Shown: positions 7,972-17,168, counted from the stretch's first letter. The stretch is 64,000 nucleotides of DNA from Streptomyces sp. CB01881 (GCF_002953255.1 NZ_CP026498.1:7648274-7712273), one strand, 5' to 3'. A program made the numbers and translations. Notes: a model not told the origin generated them from the sequence alone.

Positions 7972-10900
7972 CTACTGCTGGCGGAGCATCCCGTCCACCA
8001 CGCGGGCCGCGGCGTGGCCGTCGTCGAGGTCGCAGTACGCCTCGCGGAAGGCCGTGTACTTGTCGGCGTACTCCGCGGTCAGCTCGTCGACCCGGCCGAG
8101 CGCGGAGACCAGCTCCTCCGAGGTGGCCAGCAGCGGGCCGGGCGCCTCCGACTCGTAGTCGAGGCTGAAGCCGCGCAGGTTGTCGCGGTAGTGCTCCAGG
8201 TCGTGCGTGAAGAACAGCACCGGCTTACCGGTCGCGGCGAAGTCGAACAGCGTGGCCGAGTAGTCGGTGACCAGCACGTCGGCGATCAGCAGCAGCTCGG
8301 CCATGTCGGGGTAGCTGCCGACGTCCCAGATGTAGCCGTTGCCGGCGGCGGGGATCTGGCCGCACATCACGCTGTGCCGGCGGACCAGCAGTACCTGGTC
8401 GTCGCCCAGCGCGGCCTTCGCCGCCTCCAGGTCGATCCGCAGGTCGATCTGGTAGCCGCCGTTCGGGCGCCGCCGGTCCTCGCGGAAGGTCGGCGCGTAG
8501 AGCACGACCTTCTTGCCCTCGGGCAGGCCGAGCCGCTCGCGGACCTGCTCGGCCGTCTTCTCCCGGTCGGGGGCGAACAGCAGGTCGTTCCGGGGCGAAC
8601 CGCTCTCCAGGATCTCGCCCTTGAAATCGAACGCACGGCGCAGCACCGGCGCCGCCCAGCTGTTCCCGGCCACCAGCACCGACCAGTTCGGAACCTCGGT
8701 GGCGACACCCTTCAGGTAGTTGGCGTCGGTGAACCAGACCTTCTCGAAGTCGTACCCGATCTGCTTCAGCGGGGTGCCGTGCCAGGTCTGCACGACCACC
8801 TGGCCGGGGCGGCGGACGAAGAAGTCCGGCAGGTGCGCGCTGGTGACGATGTACTTGGCGGTGGCCAGCGCCTCGAACCACTCGGGGCTCCAGAGCCGGA
8901 TGGCGTTCGCCGTCTGCGGCAGCTCGGCCTGGAGGTCGTCGCTGCCCCACAGGTGCTCCAGCGGCAGGCCCCGGCGGACCAGCTCCTCGTGGATCGCCCG
9001 CGGAGAGTCCGCGTAGAGACCGCCGAGCGCGACGTTGTAGAGCACGGTGTCGCGCACCGGGAGCCGGCGGGCCGTCGGGTAGTCGACGGTGCGCAGCTGG
9101 CGCTGGCGGTAGCCGCTGCGCTCCTCGGGCAGCAGCGCCGAGTGCGACTCCAGCGAGAGGCCGTCGTAGTAGCGGCGCTCCAGCACGATCCGCTTGCCGC
9201 GCGACTCGACCTCCAGCGGCAGGGAGGTGAAGCAGTCGGGCGAGATCAGCGCGTGCCGGACCAGGACCGTGCCGGCCGGCTCGCCGACCGGGCGGAAGAA
9301 GACGTCCCAGGTGCCCTGGGCGAGCGGCACCCGGCCGGCGAAGGAGGCCGTCGGCACCGGCGGCAGCGCGGCCCGGAACCGGCCGTCCGCGATCTCCACC
9401 GGGTAGACGTGCTCCTCCTCGCGCCAGTTGTGGCGCACGACGAGCTCCCAGCGGTGGTTGCCGGGCAGCGGGAAGGACCCGCTGAACAGGAAGCCGTCGG
9501 CGCCGCGGGAGGCGACCTCGTCCACCACCGGTTGGAGCAGCTGGTCGGAGAACTGGAGGTAGCCGCCGGGGGAGGGCTTGGAGTAGAGCGCGCGGCGCTC
9601 GTCGGCCGGGGCGTCCGGGTTCAGCGCGACGTGCAGCTGTCCGGGTGCGTTGCGGTCGTCCAGCGCCACCGGCACGGTGCGGCCGTCGGCGAGCAGCAGG
9701 GCGGTGTCCCAGCGGTCGCGGCTGCGCTCGTTGGCGACCGGGTCGAGCTCGGCCCAGGCCTGGCGGACGGCGGTCAGCTCGTCCAGCGGGACGGACGCGG
9801 AGAACGGCTGGAGCGTGCCGACCGGGGCGGCGAGCTCCAGCGGGTAGAGCAGCTCGCGGTCGGACTCGACGTGGGTGAGCTTGAGGCGGGCCCCGGCGAG
9901 GTCCGGGCCGGAGCGGGCCGCGCCGGACACCTCCACCCGGCCGCCGTGGGCGGCCAGGCCGGTCACGCGGGCCCGGACGGTCTCCACCCGCAGGTAGACG
10001 TGGCCGTCCCGGACCCACGGCACGATCCGCACGTCCGCGTCGACCCACTGCGCGGGGAGGTACGCGGCGGTGTCGCTCCAGCCGGCCGAGATCCGGCCCT
10101 TGTAGACGCCGCCCTTGCCGGCGCCGGCCACCAGGACGCGCCAGTTGCCGTCCTTCCACTGGCCCCGCTGCTTGAGCTTCTTGGGGTCGAGGGCGACGCT
10201 GAAGCCGGCCCAGTCGCAGTTGTACAGGTCGTGCTTGGAGCTGGCGGTGGCCTCGGGGCTGTACAGGGTCTTCATCGGCACGGCGAGCACCCGGCGGCCC
10301 TTGGTCTCGCGGAGCACCAGCGTGCGGACCATGTCGAGCTTGTTGGCGGCGCCCAGCTGCTCCGGGTAGGCGTGTCCGGTCAGCTCCAGCTTGCCGCCGA
10401 CCCAGGCGGACTCGTACAGCCGGCTGCGCATCACCAGCGAGTTGTCCAGCTTGAGCACGGAGGCCGGTACGCTCTTGCGCCCGCCGCGCAGGAACGGGTA
10501 GTCCGCGTACGGGCGCAGCAGGCCGCGGGCGGCGACACCGCCGTTGCTCTCGCCCTCGTACTTGATCTGCTCGACGAACTCGTCGATCCGGCCCGACAGG
10601 GTCAGGTGGTACTTCAGCCGCAGCGGCGCGCGCAGCTTGCGGACCTGCTCGGGGCCGATCGCCCGGAGCAGCCGGCCGACGTTCTTGAGGTAGGCGTCCC
10701 GGTACTCCTTGTCGCCGTCCACGACGGACCAGAAGAACATCGGGATCTCCTCGACGAGGGTGTTCTCGTCGTAGGAGCGCAGGTACTCGGCGAAGCGCGG
10801 GTCGGTCTGCTTCTTCAGCCAGCCGCGGACCAGCTCCACCGAGGCGACCCGGTCGACCAGGCCCTTGGGGTTGGTCCGCATCTGCGTGATCGACATCTCG

Positions 10901-11544
10901 CCGACCTCGCGCTCGCGCCAGTGGTAGATCGGCTCGGAGAGCACGTCCACGCTCTTGGCGAGGTAGTGGTGCGGCACGCTGACCGGGGCGTCCTCGTACA
11001 GGATGCCCTCGGGGTAGAGCAGGCCGGCCGCGTCGAAGAAGGACCGGCGGTACACCTTGTTCCACGCCGTGCGGTCGGTGACCAGCGCGGGGATCTCGGT
11101 GATGTGGGTCTTGAGCCTGGTCTCCTTGAAGGGCTTCACGTGCCCGCCGGACTGGTAGTAGCCCACCGCGCGGAAGCGCAGCACGTTGCCGGTGACGAAG
11201 TCGGAGCCGGTCTCGTCCAGCGTGTTGATCATGAGCTCGTACGCGCTCGGCGGCATCGAGTCGTCGCTGTCGACGAAGCAGAGGAACTCGCCGTCCGGGT
11301 CGATGTGCCGGATGCCGGTGTTCCGGGCCGCGCCGAGGCCCTTGTTCACCTGGCGGACCAGCCGGAACCGGGAGTCCTGGGCGGCGTACGCCTCGGCGAG
11401 CGCCGCGCTGCCGTCCTTCGAACCGTCGTCGACCATGACGCACTCGAAGTCCGTGAACGTCTGGGCGGCGATCGAGTCGAGGCATTCCACGAGGTAGCGC
11501 TCGACGTTGTAGATCGGAACGACGATGGAGAGGCGGGGAGCCAT
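7972..11544 (-). CDS. Bifunctional GT2 glycosyltransferase / CDP-glycerol glycerophosphotransferase
   Basis: A 1190-residue fusion. Residues 1 to about 220 are a family-2 glycosyltransferase: start LSIVVPIYNVERYL, nucleotide-binding VMVDDGSKDGS and metal-binding CFVDSDDS. A middle beta-rich region (about 340-780) resembles the N-terminal half of the 5193-7691 protein. Residues about 790-1190 form a TagF-type domain with VVVQTWHGTPLKQI, VVLYAPTFRED and LVTDYSATLFDF. Such fusions make wall teichoic or teichulosonic acid-type polymers in actinobacteria by adding alternating sugar and polyol-phosphate units; the exact polymer cannot be read from sequence. The ATG at 11544 begins exactly at the GT2 strand, with AGAAAGG (11557-11563) about 12 nt upstream. 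It is divergent from the GT2 gene at 11820. Confidence 0.9.
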   Translation of the reverse strand: MAPRLSIVVPIYNVERYLVECLDSIAAQTFTDFECVMVDDGSKDGSAALAEAYAAQDSRFRLVRQVNKGLGAARNTGIRHIDPDGEFLCFVDSDDSMPPSAYELMINTLDETGSDFVTGNVLRFRAVGYYQSGGHVKPFKETRLKTHITEIPALVTDRTAWNKVYRRSFFDAAGLLYPEGILYEDAPVSVPHHYLAKSVDVLSEPIYHWREREVGEMSITQMRTNPKGLVDRVASVELVRGWLKKQTDPRFAEYLRSYDENTLVEEIPMFFWSVVDGDKEYRDAYLKNVGRLLRAIGPEQVRKLRAPLRLKYHLTLSGRIDEFVEQIKYEGESNGGVAARGLLRPYADYPFLRGGRKSVPASVLKLDNSLVMRSRLYESAWVGGKLELTGHAYPEQLGAANKLDMVRTLVLRETKGRRVLAVPMKTLYSPEATASSKHDLYNCDWAGFSVALDPKKLKQRGQWKDGNWRVLVAGAGKGGVYKGRISAGWSDTAAYLPAQWVDADVRIVPWVRDGHVYLRVETVRARVTGLAAHGGRVEVSGAARSGPDLAGARLKLTHVESDRELLYPLELAAPVGTLQPFSASVPLDELTAVRQAWAELDPVANERSRDRWDTALLLADGRTVPVALDDRNAPGQLHVALNPDAPADERRALYSKPSPGGYLQFSDQLLQPVVDEVASRGADGFLFSGSFPLPGNHRWELVVRHNWREEEHVYPVEIADGRFRAALPPVPTASFAGRVPLAQGTWDVFFRPVGEPAGTVLVRHALISPDCFTSLPLEVESRGKRIVLERRYYDGLSLESHSALLPEERSGYRQRQLRTVDYPTARRLPVRDTVLYNVALGGLYADSPRAIHEELVRRGLPLEHLWGSDDLQAELPQTANAIRLWSPEWFEALATAKYIVTSAHLPDFFVRRPGQVVVQTWHGTPLKQIGYDFEKVWFTDANYLKGVATEVPNWSVLVAGNSWAAPVLRRAFDFKGEILESGSPRNDLLFAPDREKTAEQVRERLGLPEGKKVVLYAPTFREDRRRPNGGYQIDLRIDLEAAKAALGDDQVLLVRRHSVMCGQIPAAGNGYIWDVGSYPDMAELLLIADVLVTDYSATLFDFAATGKPVLFFTHDLEHYRDNLRGFSLDYESEAPGPLLATSEELVSALGRVDELTAEYADKYTAFREAYCDLDDGHAAARVVDGMLRQQ

Positions 11545-11725
11545 CGGCTACGCAGGCCTTTCTTGGGGAAGGAGCGTGGCAGCCCGTTCGGGGCCTGGCC
11601 GCACTTGGAACCGGTGCGTACGTGCCCAGCGATCCTACCTTCCGGCCCCGGAGGCCCTCCGGGGCCGCCGAGGGCGGCCGGGCAGGCCCGGAGCCGCGGC
11701 CCCGCACCCTACCCGGCCCCGCGGC

Positions 11726-11785
11726 GGACCGGCCAGGGTGGGACCGGCCGGGGTGGGACCGGCCGGGGTGGGACCGGCCGGGGCG
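11726..11785. repeat. Four tandem 15-bp GC-rich repeats
   Basis: Units at 11726, 11741, 11756 and 11771 read GGACCGGCC[AG]GGG[TC]G, followed by a degenerate fifth unit up to about 11800. They lie directly upstream of the -10 region of the GT2 gene at 11820, in the divergent intergenic space. Confidence 0.85.
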
Positions 11786-11807
11786 GACCGGCCGGGCGGG
11801 CGGCCAC

Positions 11808-11813
11808 TACTCT
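11808..11813 (+). promoter_or_regulatory. Likely -10 box (TACTCT) for leaderless GT2 mRNA
   Basis: TACTCT ends 6 nt before the ATG at 11820, and there is no purine-rich ribosome-binding site in between. Confidence 0.5.
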
Positions 11814-11819
11814 GTGCCC

Positions 11820-12818
11820 ATGCCCCGCTTCAGCGTCATCGTCCCCGTCCACCGGGTCCAGGAGTACCTCCCCGAGTGCCTCGACTCGGTGCTCGGCCAG
11901 GGCGGCCCGGACTTCGAGCTGATCGCGGTGGACGACCGCTCGCCGGACGGCTGCGGCGCGATCCTCGACGAGGCCGCCGCCGCCGACCCCCGGGTGCGGG
12001 TGCTGCACCTGCCGGAGAACGTCGGCCTCGGCCGGGCCCGCAATGCCGGCCTGGAGGTCGCCACCGGCGAGTACGTGATCTTCCTGGACAGCGACGACAC
12101 GCTGACCCCCGGTCTGCTCAAGGCCGTCGACGACCGGCTCGCGGCCGGCGGCGACCCGGACGTCCTGGTCTACGACTACGCCCGCACCTACGCCGACGGC
12201 CGGATCACCCGCGCCGCCTCGGCACACGTCTTCGGCGCCGACTCCCCGGACGTCTTCGACCTCGACCGCCGGCCCGACCTGCTCGACCTGCTCCAGGTGG
12301 TCTGGAACAAGGCCTACCGCCGCGACTTCATCACCGGGCAGGGCCTCGTCTTCCCCGCGGGCTACTACGAGGACACCCCCTGGACGTACCCGGCGCTGCT
12401 CGCCGCCGAGAGCATCACCCTGCTCGACCAGGTCGGCGTGCACTACCGCCAGCGCCAGGAGGGCGGCAACATCCTGGCCACCGCCAGCCGCAAGCACTTC
12501 GACGTCTTCGCCCAGTACGACCTGGTCTTCGCCTTCCTGGACGGCCGCCCCGACCTCGACCGCTGGCGCCCGGTGGTCTACGGCCGGATGCTGCACCACC
12601 TCAACACCGTCGTCTCCAAGGCCGGCCGCGTCCCGCCCGGCGACCGCCGCGAGTACTTCCGCCGTGCCGCCGCGCACTGCGCCCGGCTGCGCCCGGCCGG
12701 CTACCGGCCGCCGGCCGGAGTCGACGGTGTGCGCACCGAACTGCTCAGCCACGGCCGCTACGGCGCGTACCAGGCCGTCCGCGCACTGGCCCGTGCCCGC
12801 CGACTGGTCAGGCGCTGA
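11820..12818 (+). CDS. Family 2 glycosyltransferase
   Basis: A 332-residue GT2 (GT-A fold) enzyme, cytoplasmic or membrane-associated. It starts MPRFSVIVPVHRVQEYLPECLDS, has the nucleotide-binding VDDRSPDG and the metal-binding DxD-type FLDSDDT near residue 90. It closely parallels the GT2 domain of the 7972-11544 fusion, from which it is divergently transcribed, so a role in the same wall polymer is likely (inference). The ATG follows a TACTCT -10 box by 6 nt, so translation is probably leaderless. Tandem 15-bp repeats lie just upstream of that box. Confidence 0.9.
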   Translation: MPRFSVIVPVHRVQEYLPECLDSVLGQGGPDFELIAVDDRSPDGCGAILDEAAAADPRVRVLHLPENVGLGRARNAGLEVATGEYVIFLDSDDTLTPGLLKAVDDRLAAGGDPDVLVYDYARTYADGRITRAASAHVFGADSPDVFDLDRRPDLLDLLQVVWNKAYRRDFITGQGLVFPAGYYEDTPWTYPALLAAESITLLDQVGVHYRQRQEGGNILATASRKHFDVFAQYDLVFAFLDGRPDLDRWRPVVYGRMLHHLNTVVSKAGRVPPGDRREYFRRAAAHCARLRPAGYRPPAGVDGVRTELLSHGRYGAYQAVRALARARRLVRR

Positions 12819-12850
12819 CCTGCCGAACCCCGCGGGGCCGCGGAGCCTGA

Positions 12851-12872
12851 CGGCCGTTCGGGCGAACGGCCG
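12851..12872. terminator. Palindromic hairpin between GT2 and YihY genes
   Basis: CGGCCGTTCG and its complement are separated by GG. It lies 32 nt after the GT2 stop and runs into the -10-like TATAAC (12874-12879) of the next gene. It can be a terminator or an operator. Confidence 0.55.
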
Positions 12873-12886
12873 GTATAACCGGTCGC

Positions 12887-13861
12887 GTGGACTTCCTGAC
12901 CCGCCTCCCGGTGATCGGCCCGCTCGTGGCGCGGGTGCTGCGCAGCCGCCCTTACCGCGTCTACCAGCACTTCGCCACCGCTCGCGGCAACCGGTTGGCC
13001 GGCGCGATCACCTTCTTCGGTTTCCTCGCGCTCTTCCCGCTGCTCACCGTGGCGCTGGCGATCGCGGTCGCGACCCTCAGCGACACCCGGGTCGCCGAGC
13101 TGCAGAAGCGTATCTCCGACCAGCTGCCGGGCATCTCCGACGCGCTCAACCTGCCCTCGCTGGTGGCCAACGCGGGCGCGGTCGGGCTGGTCAGCGGCGT
13201 GCTGCTGCTGGTCTCCGGCCTCGGCTGGGTGGACACCATGCGCACCTCGATCCGGGACGTCTGGCAGCTGCCGGAGAGCGACACCAACGCCGTGCTGCGC
13301 AAGGCCTGGGACTGCCTGGTGCTCTTCGGGCTCGGCCTGGTCTCGCTCTTCTCGCTGGCCGCGTCCACCGCCGGGACGACCCTCGCCGGACGGATCGCCG
13401 AGTGGATCGGGCTGGGCACCGGCGGGCCCGGCGGCTACCTGCTGACCGGCGTCGGCCTGCTGATCGCGGTCGCCTCCGACATGGTGCTCTTCGCCTACCT
13501 GCTGGCGCCCTTCCCCGGGATCGGCGGCCAGCGGCGGCGGGACGTGCTCCAGGGGGCCCTGATCGGCGGGGCCGGCTTCGAGCTGCTGAAGATCCTGCTC
13601 GCCTCCTACCTCGGCTCGGTGGCCGGGAAGAGCATCTACGGCGCCTTCGGCGTGCCGGTGGCGCTGCTGCTCTGGATCAACTTCGTCTGCCGACTGCTGA
13701 TGTACTGCGTCGCCTGGACGGCCACCGCCGACCCGGCCGCCGCCCGCGACCGGGCCCGCGAACGCGCCCGGGCGATGGTGGCCGCCGCCGACGAGGAGGA
13801 GGCGGCGCAGACGCAGGCGCCGACGGAGGCGGGCAAGCCTCAGGCCCGGCCCCAGGAGTGA
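12887..13861 (+). CDS. YihY/BrkB family inner-membrane protein
   Basis: A 324-residue polytopic membrane protein of the YihY/UPF0761 family (once called ribonuclease BN). The first transmembrane segment follows the signature GNRLAGAITFFGFLALFPLL near residue 45. Further hydrophobic spans fall at about 95-115, 145-165, 185-210 and 235-270, and the Arg/Glu-rich C-terminal tail after about 290 is cytoplasmic. Function is not established for the family. GTG 12887 lies 7 nt after TATAAC, suggesting leaderless translation. It converges on the D-Ala-D-Ala carboxypeptidase gene with 23 nt between stops. Confidence 0.88.
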   Translation: MDFLTRLPVIGPLVARVLRSRPYRVYQHFATARGNRLAGAITFFGFLALFPLLTVALAIAVATLSDTRVAELQKRISDQLPGISDALNLPSLVANAGAVGLVSGVLLLVSGLGWVDTMRTSIRDVWQLPESDTNAVLRKAWDCLVLFGLGLVSLFSLAASTAGTTLAGRIAEWIGLGTGGPGGYLLTGVGLLIAVASDMVLFAYLLAPFPGIGGQRRRDVLQGALIGGAGFELLKILLASYLGSVAGKSIYGAFGVPVALLLWINFVCRLLMYCVAWTATADPAAARDRARERARAMVAAADEEEAAQTQAPTEAGKPQARPQE

Positions 13862-13872
13862 GACCGGGCCTG
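13841..13872. terminator. Hairpin between convergent yihY-like and carboxypeptidase genes
   Basis: CAGGCCCGG (13841-13849) pairs with CCGGGCCTG (13864-13872) around the stop codon of the yihY-like gene; it may serve both strands. Confidence 0.55.
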
Positions 13873-13884
13873 ACGCGGCGTCCG

Positions 13885-15111
13885 TCAGCCGGACGACGGG
13901 CGGCGGCGTCGCAGCAGGAACAGCCCGCCGGCGCCGCCCGCGGCCAGGGCGACCGTCACGGCTGTCCAGCCCGCCGGGCCGAGCCCGTCGTCGCCGGCGT
14001 CGGCGGCGGTCATGGCGGCCGCTGCGGCCGGCGGTGCGGTCGTGGCAGTGGGTGACGGGTGCGGCGGCGGCGCGGGCACCCCGGCGGTGCCGCCCGCCTG
14101 CCCGGTCGGCGCCGGCTCGGCGCCCCCGGCGGGGGCCTCGTCCACCAGCCGCCCGACCGGGGTGACCTTGTCGGCGGCCGCGAACCCCCAGTCGAGCAGC
14201 GCCGCCGTCTCGTCGTACACCTTCTGATACGTCGACGGGTGCATCACCGTCACCAGCAGGGTGCGGCCGTCTCGTTCGGCGGCGCCGACGAAGGTCGAGC
14301 CGGCCTCGGTGGTGAAGCCGTTCTTCACGCCGATCAGGCCCGGGTACTTGCCCAGCAGCCGGTCGGTGTTGGCGATCCCGAAGCTGCCGCGCTGGCCCGT
14401 GTTCTTGTCCACCGCGCCGGGGAACAGGGCGTCCCGGGTGGCGCAGTACATCCGGAAGTCGGGGTTGCGCAGCCCGGCCCGGGCGAACAGCGTCAGGTCG
14501 TACGCCGAGGAGAGCTGGCCGTCCATGTCGTAGCCGTCCGGCGACACCACCTTGGTGTCCTTGGCCTGGAGCGCGTCCGCACGGGCCTGCATCTCGGCGA
14601 CGGTCTGCGGGACCCCGCCGTTCATGTGCGACAGGACGTGCACCGCGTCGTTGCCCGAGCTGAGGAACACCCCGCGCCAGAGGTCCTCGACCTTGTACTC
14701 CAGGTCCTCCTTGATGCCGACCAGGCTGCTGCCGGCGCCGATCCCCTGGATCTCGGCGTCCGCGACCTTGTGCACCAGGTTGCGGTCGAACTTGGGCAGC
14801 ACGGTGTCCGCGAAGAGGATCTTCAGGGTGCTGGCCGGTGCGAGCCGCCGATGCGGGTTGCTGGCCGCCAGCACCTCCCCTGACGTGGCGTCGGCGACTA
14901 TCCAGGACTGTCCGGTGAGACCCGCCGGCAGTGCCGGGGCGCCTGCCTGGGGTGCGACCTGGACACCGGAGAGTCCCAGCCGCTCGCCGCCGATCGCCGC
15001 CGCCGGGGGCGGCGGCTCGTGCGGGGCCGCGACGGCCGCCCGGGCGGCGAGGAGCGGGAGGGCCGCGACGCAGGCGGCGATCAGGTGTGCGAGCTTAGGG
15101 CGTTTGGGCAC
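13885..15111 (-). CDS. D-alanyl-D-alanine carboxypeptidase (PBP5-type, membrane-anchored)
   Basis: A serine-type low-molecular-weight penicillin-binding protein that trims the terminal D-Ala from peptidoglycan stem peptides outside the membrane. The 408-residue product has an N-terminal signal (residues 1-30, alanine-rich core) and the catalytic tetrad S94-T-L-K97. It also has S152-G-N154 and, in place of the common KTG, K263-N-G265. A Pro/Ala/Thr linker (about 320-375) leads to a C-terminal transmembrane helix and RRRR tail, so it is anchored at both ends or processed. Its location next to the SCO4848-type gene matches Streptomyces synteny. The start codon fits the signal peptide. Confidence 0.92.
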   Translation of the reverse strand: MPKRPKLAHLIAACVAALPLLAARAAVAAPHEPPPPAAAIGGERLGLSGVQVAPQAGAPALPAGLTGQSWIVADATSGEVLAASNPHRRLAPASTLKILFADTVLPKFDRNLVHKVADAEIQGIGAGSSLVGIKEDLEYKVEDLWRGVFLSSGNDAVHVLSHMNGGVPQTVAEMQARADALQAKDTKVVSPDGYDMDGQLSSAYDLTLFARAGLRNPDFRMYCATRDALFPGAVDKNTGQRGSFGIANTDRLLGKYPGLIGVKNGFTTEAGSTFVGAAERDGRTLLVTVMHPSTYQKVYDETAALLDWGFAAADKVTPVGRLVDEAPAGGAEPAPTGQAGGTAGVPAPPPHPSPTATTAPPAAAAAMTAADAGDDGLGPAGWTAVTVALAAGGAGGLFLLRRRRPSSG

Positions 15112-15205
15112 CAGCAGACCGTACCCAGTCGAGGTCCCCGTCGTCCGCCCCTCCGGGCCGGTAATCCGCAGGAGGGGGTCACCGTACGCCGAACGGACGC
15201 CTGCG

Positions 15206-15211
15206 CATACT
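15206..15211 (+). promoter_or_regulatory. Conserved -10-like CATACT upstream of the interrupted host gene
   Basis: CATACTGGGAGGG lies about 45 nt upstream of the ATG at 15256. The element-borne copy of the gene has CATACTGGAGGG at the equivalent place (AGTATG on the plus strand, 24484-24489), so the promoter region is conserved in both copies. Confidence 0.5.
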
Positions 15212-15255
15212 GGGAGGGCACACCTTCTTCACGCCACCGCCCGTTGAGGACCCCC

Positions 15256-15329
15256 ATGAAGCTCAGCCGCCGCACCTCCTGGTTCCTGACCGCCTTCGGC
15301 GTCTGGTCCATGATCATCTGGACCACCTT
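15256..15329 (+). pseudogene. 5' fragment of SCO4848-like small membrane protein gene, cut by the element
   Basis: ATG 15256 follows GAGGAC by 5 nt and encodes MKLSRRTSWFLTAF..WTTF, the N-terminal transmembrane half of a protein of about 85 residues. At 15325-15329 (ACCTT) the host sequence stops and element DNA begins; the frame runs on for only a few codons (DEKVTCKA, stop at 15357). The matching 3' half is at 24555-24743. Joining the halves at ACCTT restores an uninterrupted frame (..WTTF|VKNLWKDSGGQAF..). The equivalent gene in S. coelicolor, SCO4848, is the phiBT1 integration target. Confidence 0.92.
15325..15329. other. Left attachment junction (attL) crossover
   Basis: ACCTT is the only sequence common to both junctions (with 24555-24559). 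On its left is host gene sequence (ATCTGGACC); on its right is element DNA (TGATGAGAAGGTAACC). Serine integrases need only a short common core, consistent with a 5-bp shared segment. Confidence 0.8.
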
Positions 15330-15401
15330 TGATGAGAAGGTAACCTGCAAAGCTTAAGCAAAGCGGAAAGCGCAGGTCAGACGGTGCGGCAAGCTCAGAA
15401 C

Positions 15402-17168
15402 ATGGCAACCTTTCTCGCCCCGAACATCCCCTCGGACCAACTGGACGTCGTCCGGGTCGGGCTGTACGCCCGTCAGTCCAGCAAGCGGCCGGACGCCTCC
15501 GAGGCGTCGCCCGAGGCGCAGCTGAGCGCCGGTCACGCGCTGGTCGCCGCACGCGCCACCAGCAAGTGGCAGGTGGTCCGTGAGTACAAGGACGTGGGGA
15601 AGTCGGGGTGGGACCCGAAGGTCGTCCGGCCGGACTTCGAGGAGATGATGCGCTCCGTCGAACGCGGGGAACTGGACGTCATCGTCATCAACGAGCTCTC
15701 GCGCCTCACCCGGCAGGGCGCCTACGAGGCCATGACGATCGACAAGAAGCTGCGCGAGTACGGCGTGCGGCTCGTCAGCGTCCAGGAGCCGTTCCTCGAC
15801 ACCAGCAACCCCGTCGGCGAGGCGATCTTTGCGCTCATCGCTGCGCTCGCCAAGCAGGACTCCGATATCAAGGCGGCCCGCACCGCCGGAGCGAAGGAAG
15901 AGATCCAGGCCGTTGGCGGGCGGCACTCCTCTACTCCGCCCTTCGGTATGAAGGCCCGCCGAGAGGTGATCGGGAAGCTGACCGTCACCACGCTTGAGCC
16001 CAATGAGGATCACTGGGACGAAGCGGAGATGGCCTACGCCGACGTGGTCCGGAAGCTGGTTGACCTCGCGTTCAAGGGTTACGCCTACAACCGCATCGCG
16101 GCGACCATGAACAAGGAGGGCACACCCGCCCCCGGCACCACCGTTCAGCGGAACACCGATGCGCGTAAGAAAGCGGTCCAGGAGCGCGGGTTCCCCGGCC
16201 GGCAGCGGACCGGGATCATCTGGCGGGCGCAGACCGTGCGTCACATCCTCACGCACCCGTGCATCGGCGGGTTCGCCTCGGTGCGCGTTCCCAAGGGGCC
16301 GAAAGGCACGCTGGCCAACGTCATTGCCCGGGATGACTCAGGGGCCCCACTGACGCCGCATACGGGAGTCATCCCCGGCCAGACGTGGCTGGAGCTTCAG
16401 GAGAAGATCGGTCAGCGCGGGCTCGCCGAGCGGCAGTACGAGAACAGCGTGCCGTCGCTGTTGTCCGGTTGGAAGTTCTCCCGCTGCGCCAAGTGTGAGG
16501 GCTCGATGGGCAAGAGCGGGCGCTACTACATGTGCGCAAACCCCATTGGGCATGGCGGCCTGTCCGTGCAGATCACTCACCTTGACGACTTCGTTGCCCG
16601 TCGAGTGTGGGCAAAGATCAGCAATGCCGATCTCTCCGACCCGGAAGACCAGGCATGGCTTGTGGCAGCTGCCGTACGGTTTGCAGAGCAGCAGGACCTT
16701 GCCGGAGTCGAGGACGAACGGGCCGAAACGCAGGCACACCTTGACCATGTCCAGCAATCCATCACGGAGCTCTATGCGGACCGGAAGGCAGGCGTCTACA
16801 AGGGGGAGCGTGGAGCGGCGGCATTCCAGGGCACCATGCTGCAATACCTGGAATACGAGGAGAAGTGCCTTGAGCGCCTTCGGGAACTGAACGAGAAGTC
16901 GGCGAATGCAGTGCAAATCCCGTCGGAGTGGTTTTCCGCTGAAGCTGACCCGCTGGGGCCGGAGTCCCCGTGGGCGGGCTGGGACATCATCAAGCGTCGA
17001 CAGTTCCTCAACTTGTTCCTCTCCGGCGTAGCCGTAGGCCCTGGGCGGCGCGCCGACCGGTCCGTAATCCCTGTTGCCGACCGAGTGGCGCTGGACTGGC
17101 GGCCGACGCCTGCACCCGCAGAACTGGCACACGTCATGGGGCACAACCGCCCCCTGGTGATCATCTGA
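15402..17168 (+). CDS. int: Large serine integrase, phiBT1 type
   Basis: A 588-residue large serine recombinase that joins attP and attB. The N-terminal catalytic domain has VGLYARQS with the nucleophile Ser26, then ELSRLTR and the family motif AALAKQDSD near residue 150. The recombinase domain follows, then a zinc-ribbon region with CAKC.. and YYMCANP..GHGGLSV (about 355-390), a coiled-coil segment (about 420-500) and a short tail. From recall it aligns end to end with phiBT1 integrase (MSPFIAPDVP.. against MATFLAPNIP..), which supports ATG 15402; an in-frame GTG at 15384 is less likely. The insertion site, the SCO4848-type gene, agrees. No excisionase-type gene is obvious next to it. Confidence 0.95.
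   Translation: MATFLAPNIPSDQLDVVRVGLYARQSSKRPDASEASPEAQLSAGHALVAARATSKWQVVREYKDVGKSGWDPKVVRPDFEEMMRSVERGELDVIVINELSRLTRQGAYEAMTIDKKLREYGVRLVSVQEPFLDTSNPVGEAIFALIAALAKQDSDIKAARTAGAKEEIQAVGGRHSSTPPFGMKARREVIGKLTVTTLEPNEDHWDEAEMAYADVVRKLVDLAFKGYAYNRIAATMNKEGTPAPGTTVQRNTDARKKAVQERGFPGRQRTGIIWRAQTVRHILTHPCIGGFASVRVPKGPKGTLANVIARDDSGAPLTPHTGVIPGQTWLELQEKIGQRGLAERQYENSVPSLLSGWKFSRCAKCEGSMGKSGRYYMCANPIGHGGLSVQITHLDDFVARRVWAKISNADLSDPEDQAWLVAAAVRFAEQQDLAGVEDERAETQAHLDHVQQSITELYADRKAGVYKGERGAAAFQGTMLQYLEYEEKCLERLRELNEKSANAVQIPSEWFSAEADPLGPESPWAGWDIIKRRQFLNLFLSGVAVGPGRRADRSVIPVADRVALDWRPTPAPAELAHVMGHNRPLVII

Noticed and set aside
6880..11922. 1680-codon plus-strand frame
   Set aside because: It covers two real minus-strand transferase genes and has repetitive Val/Gly/Leu/Glu composition typical of an antisense frame in high-GC DNA.
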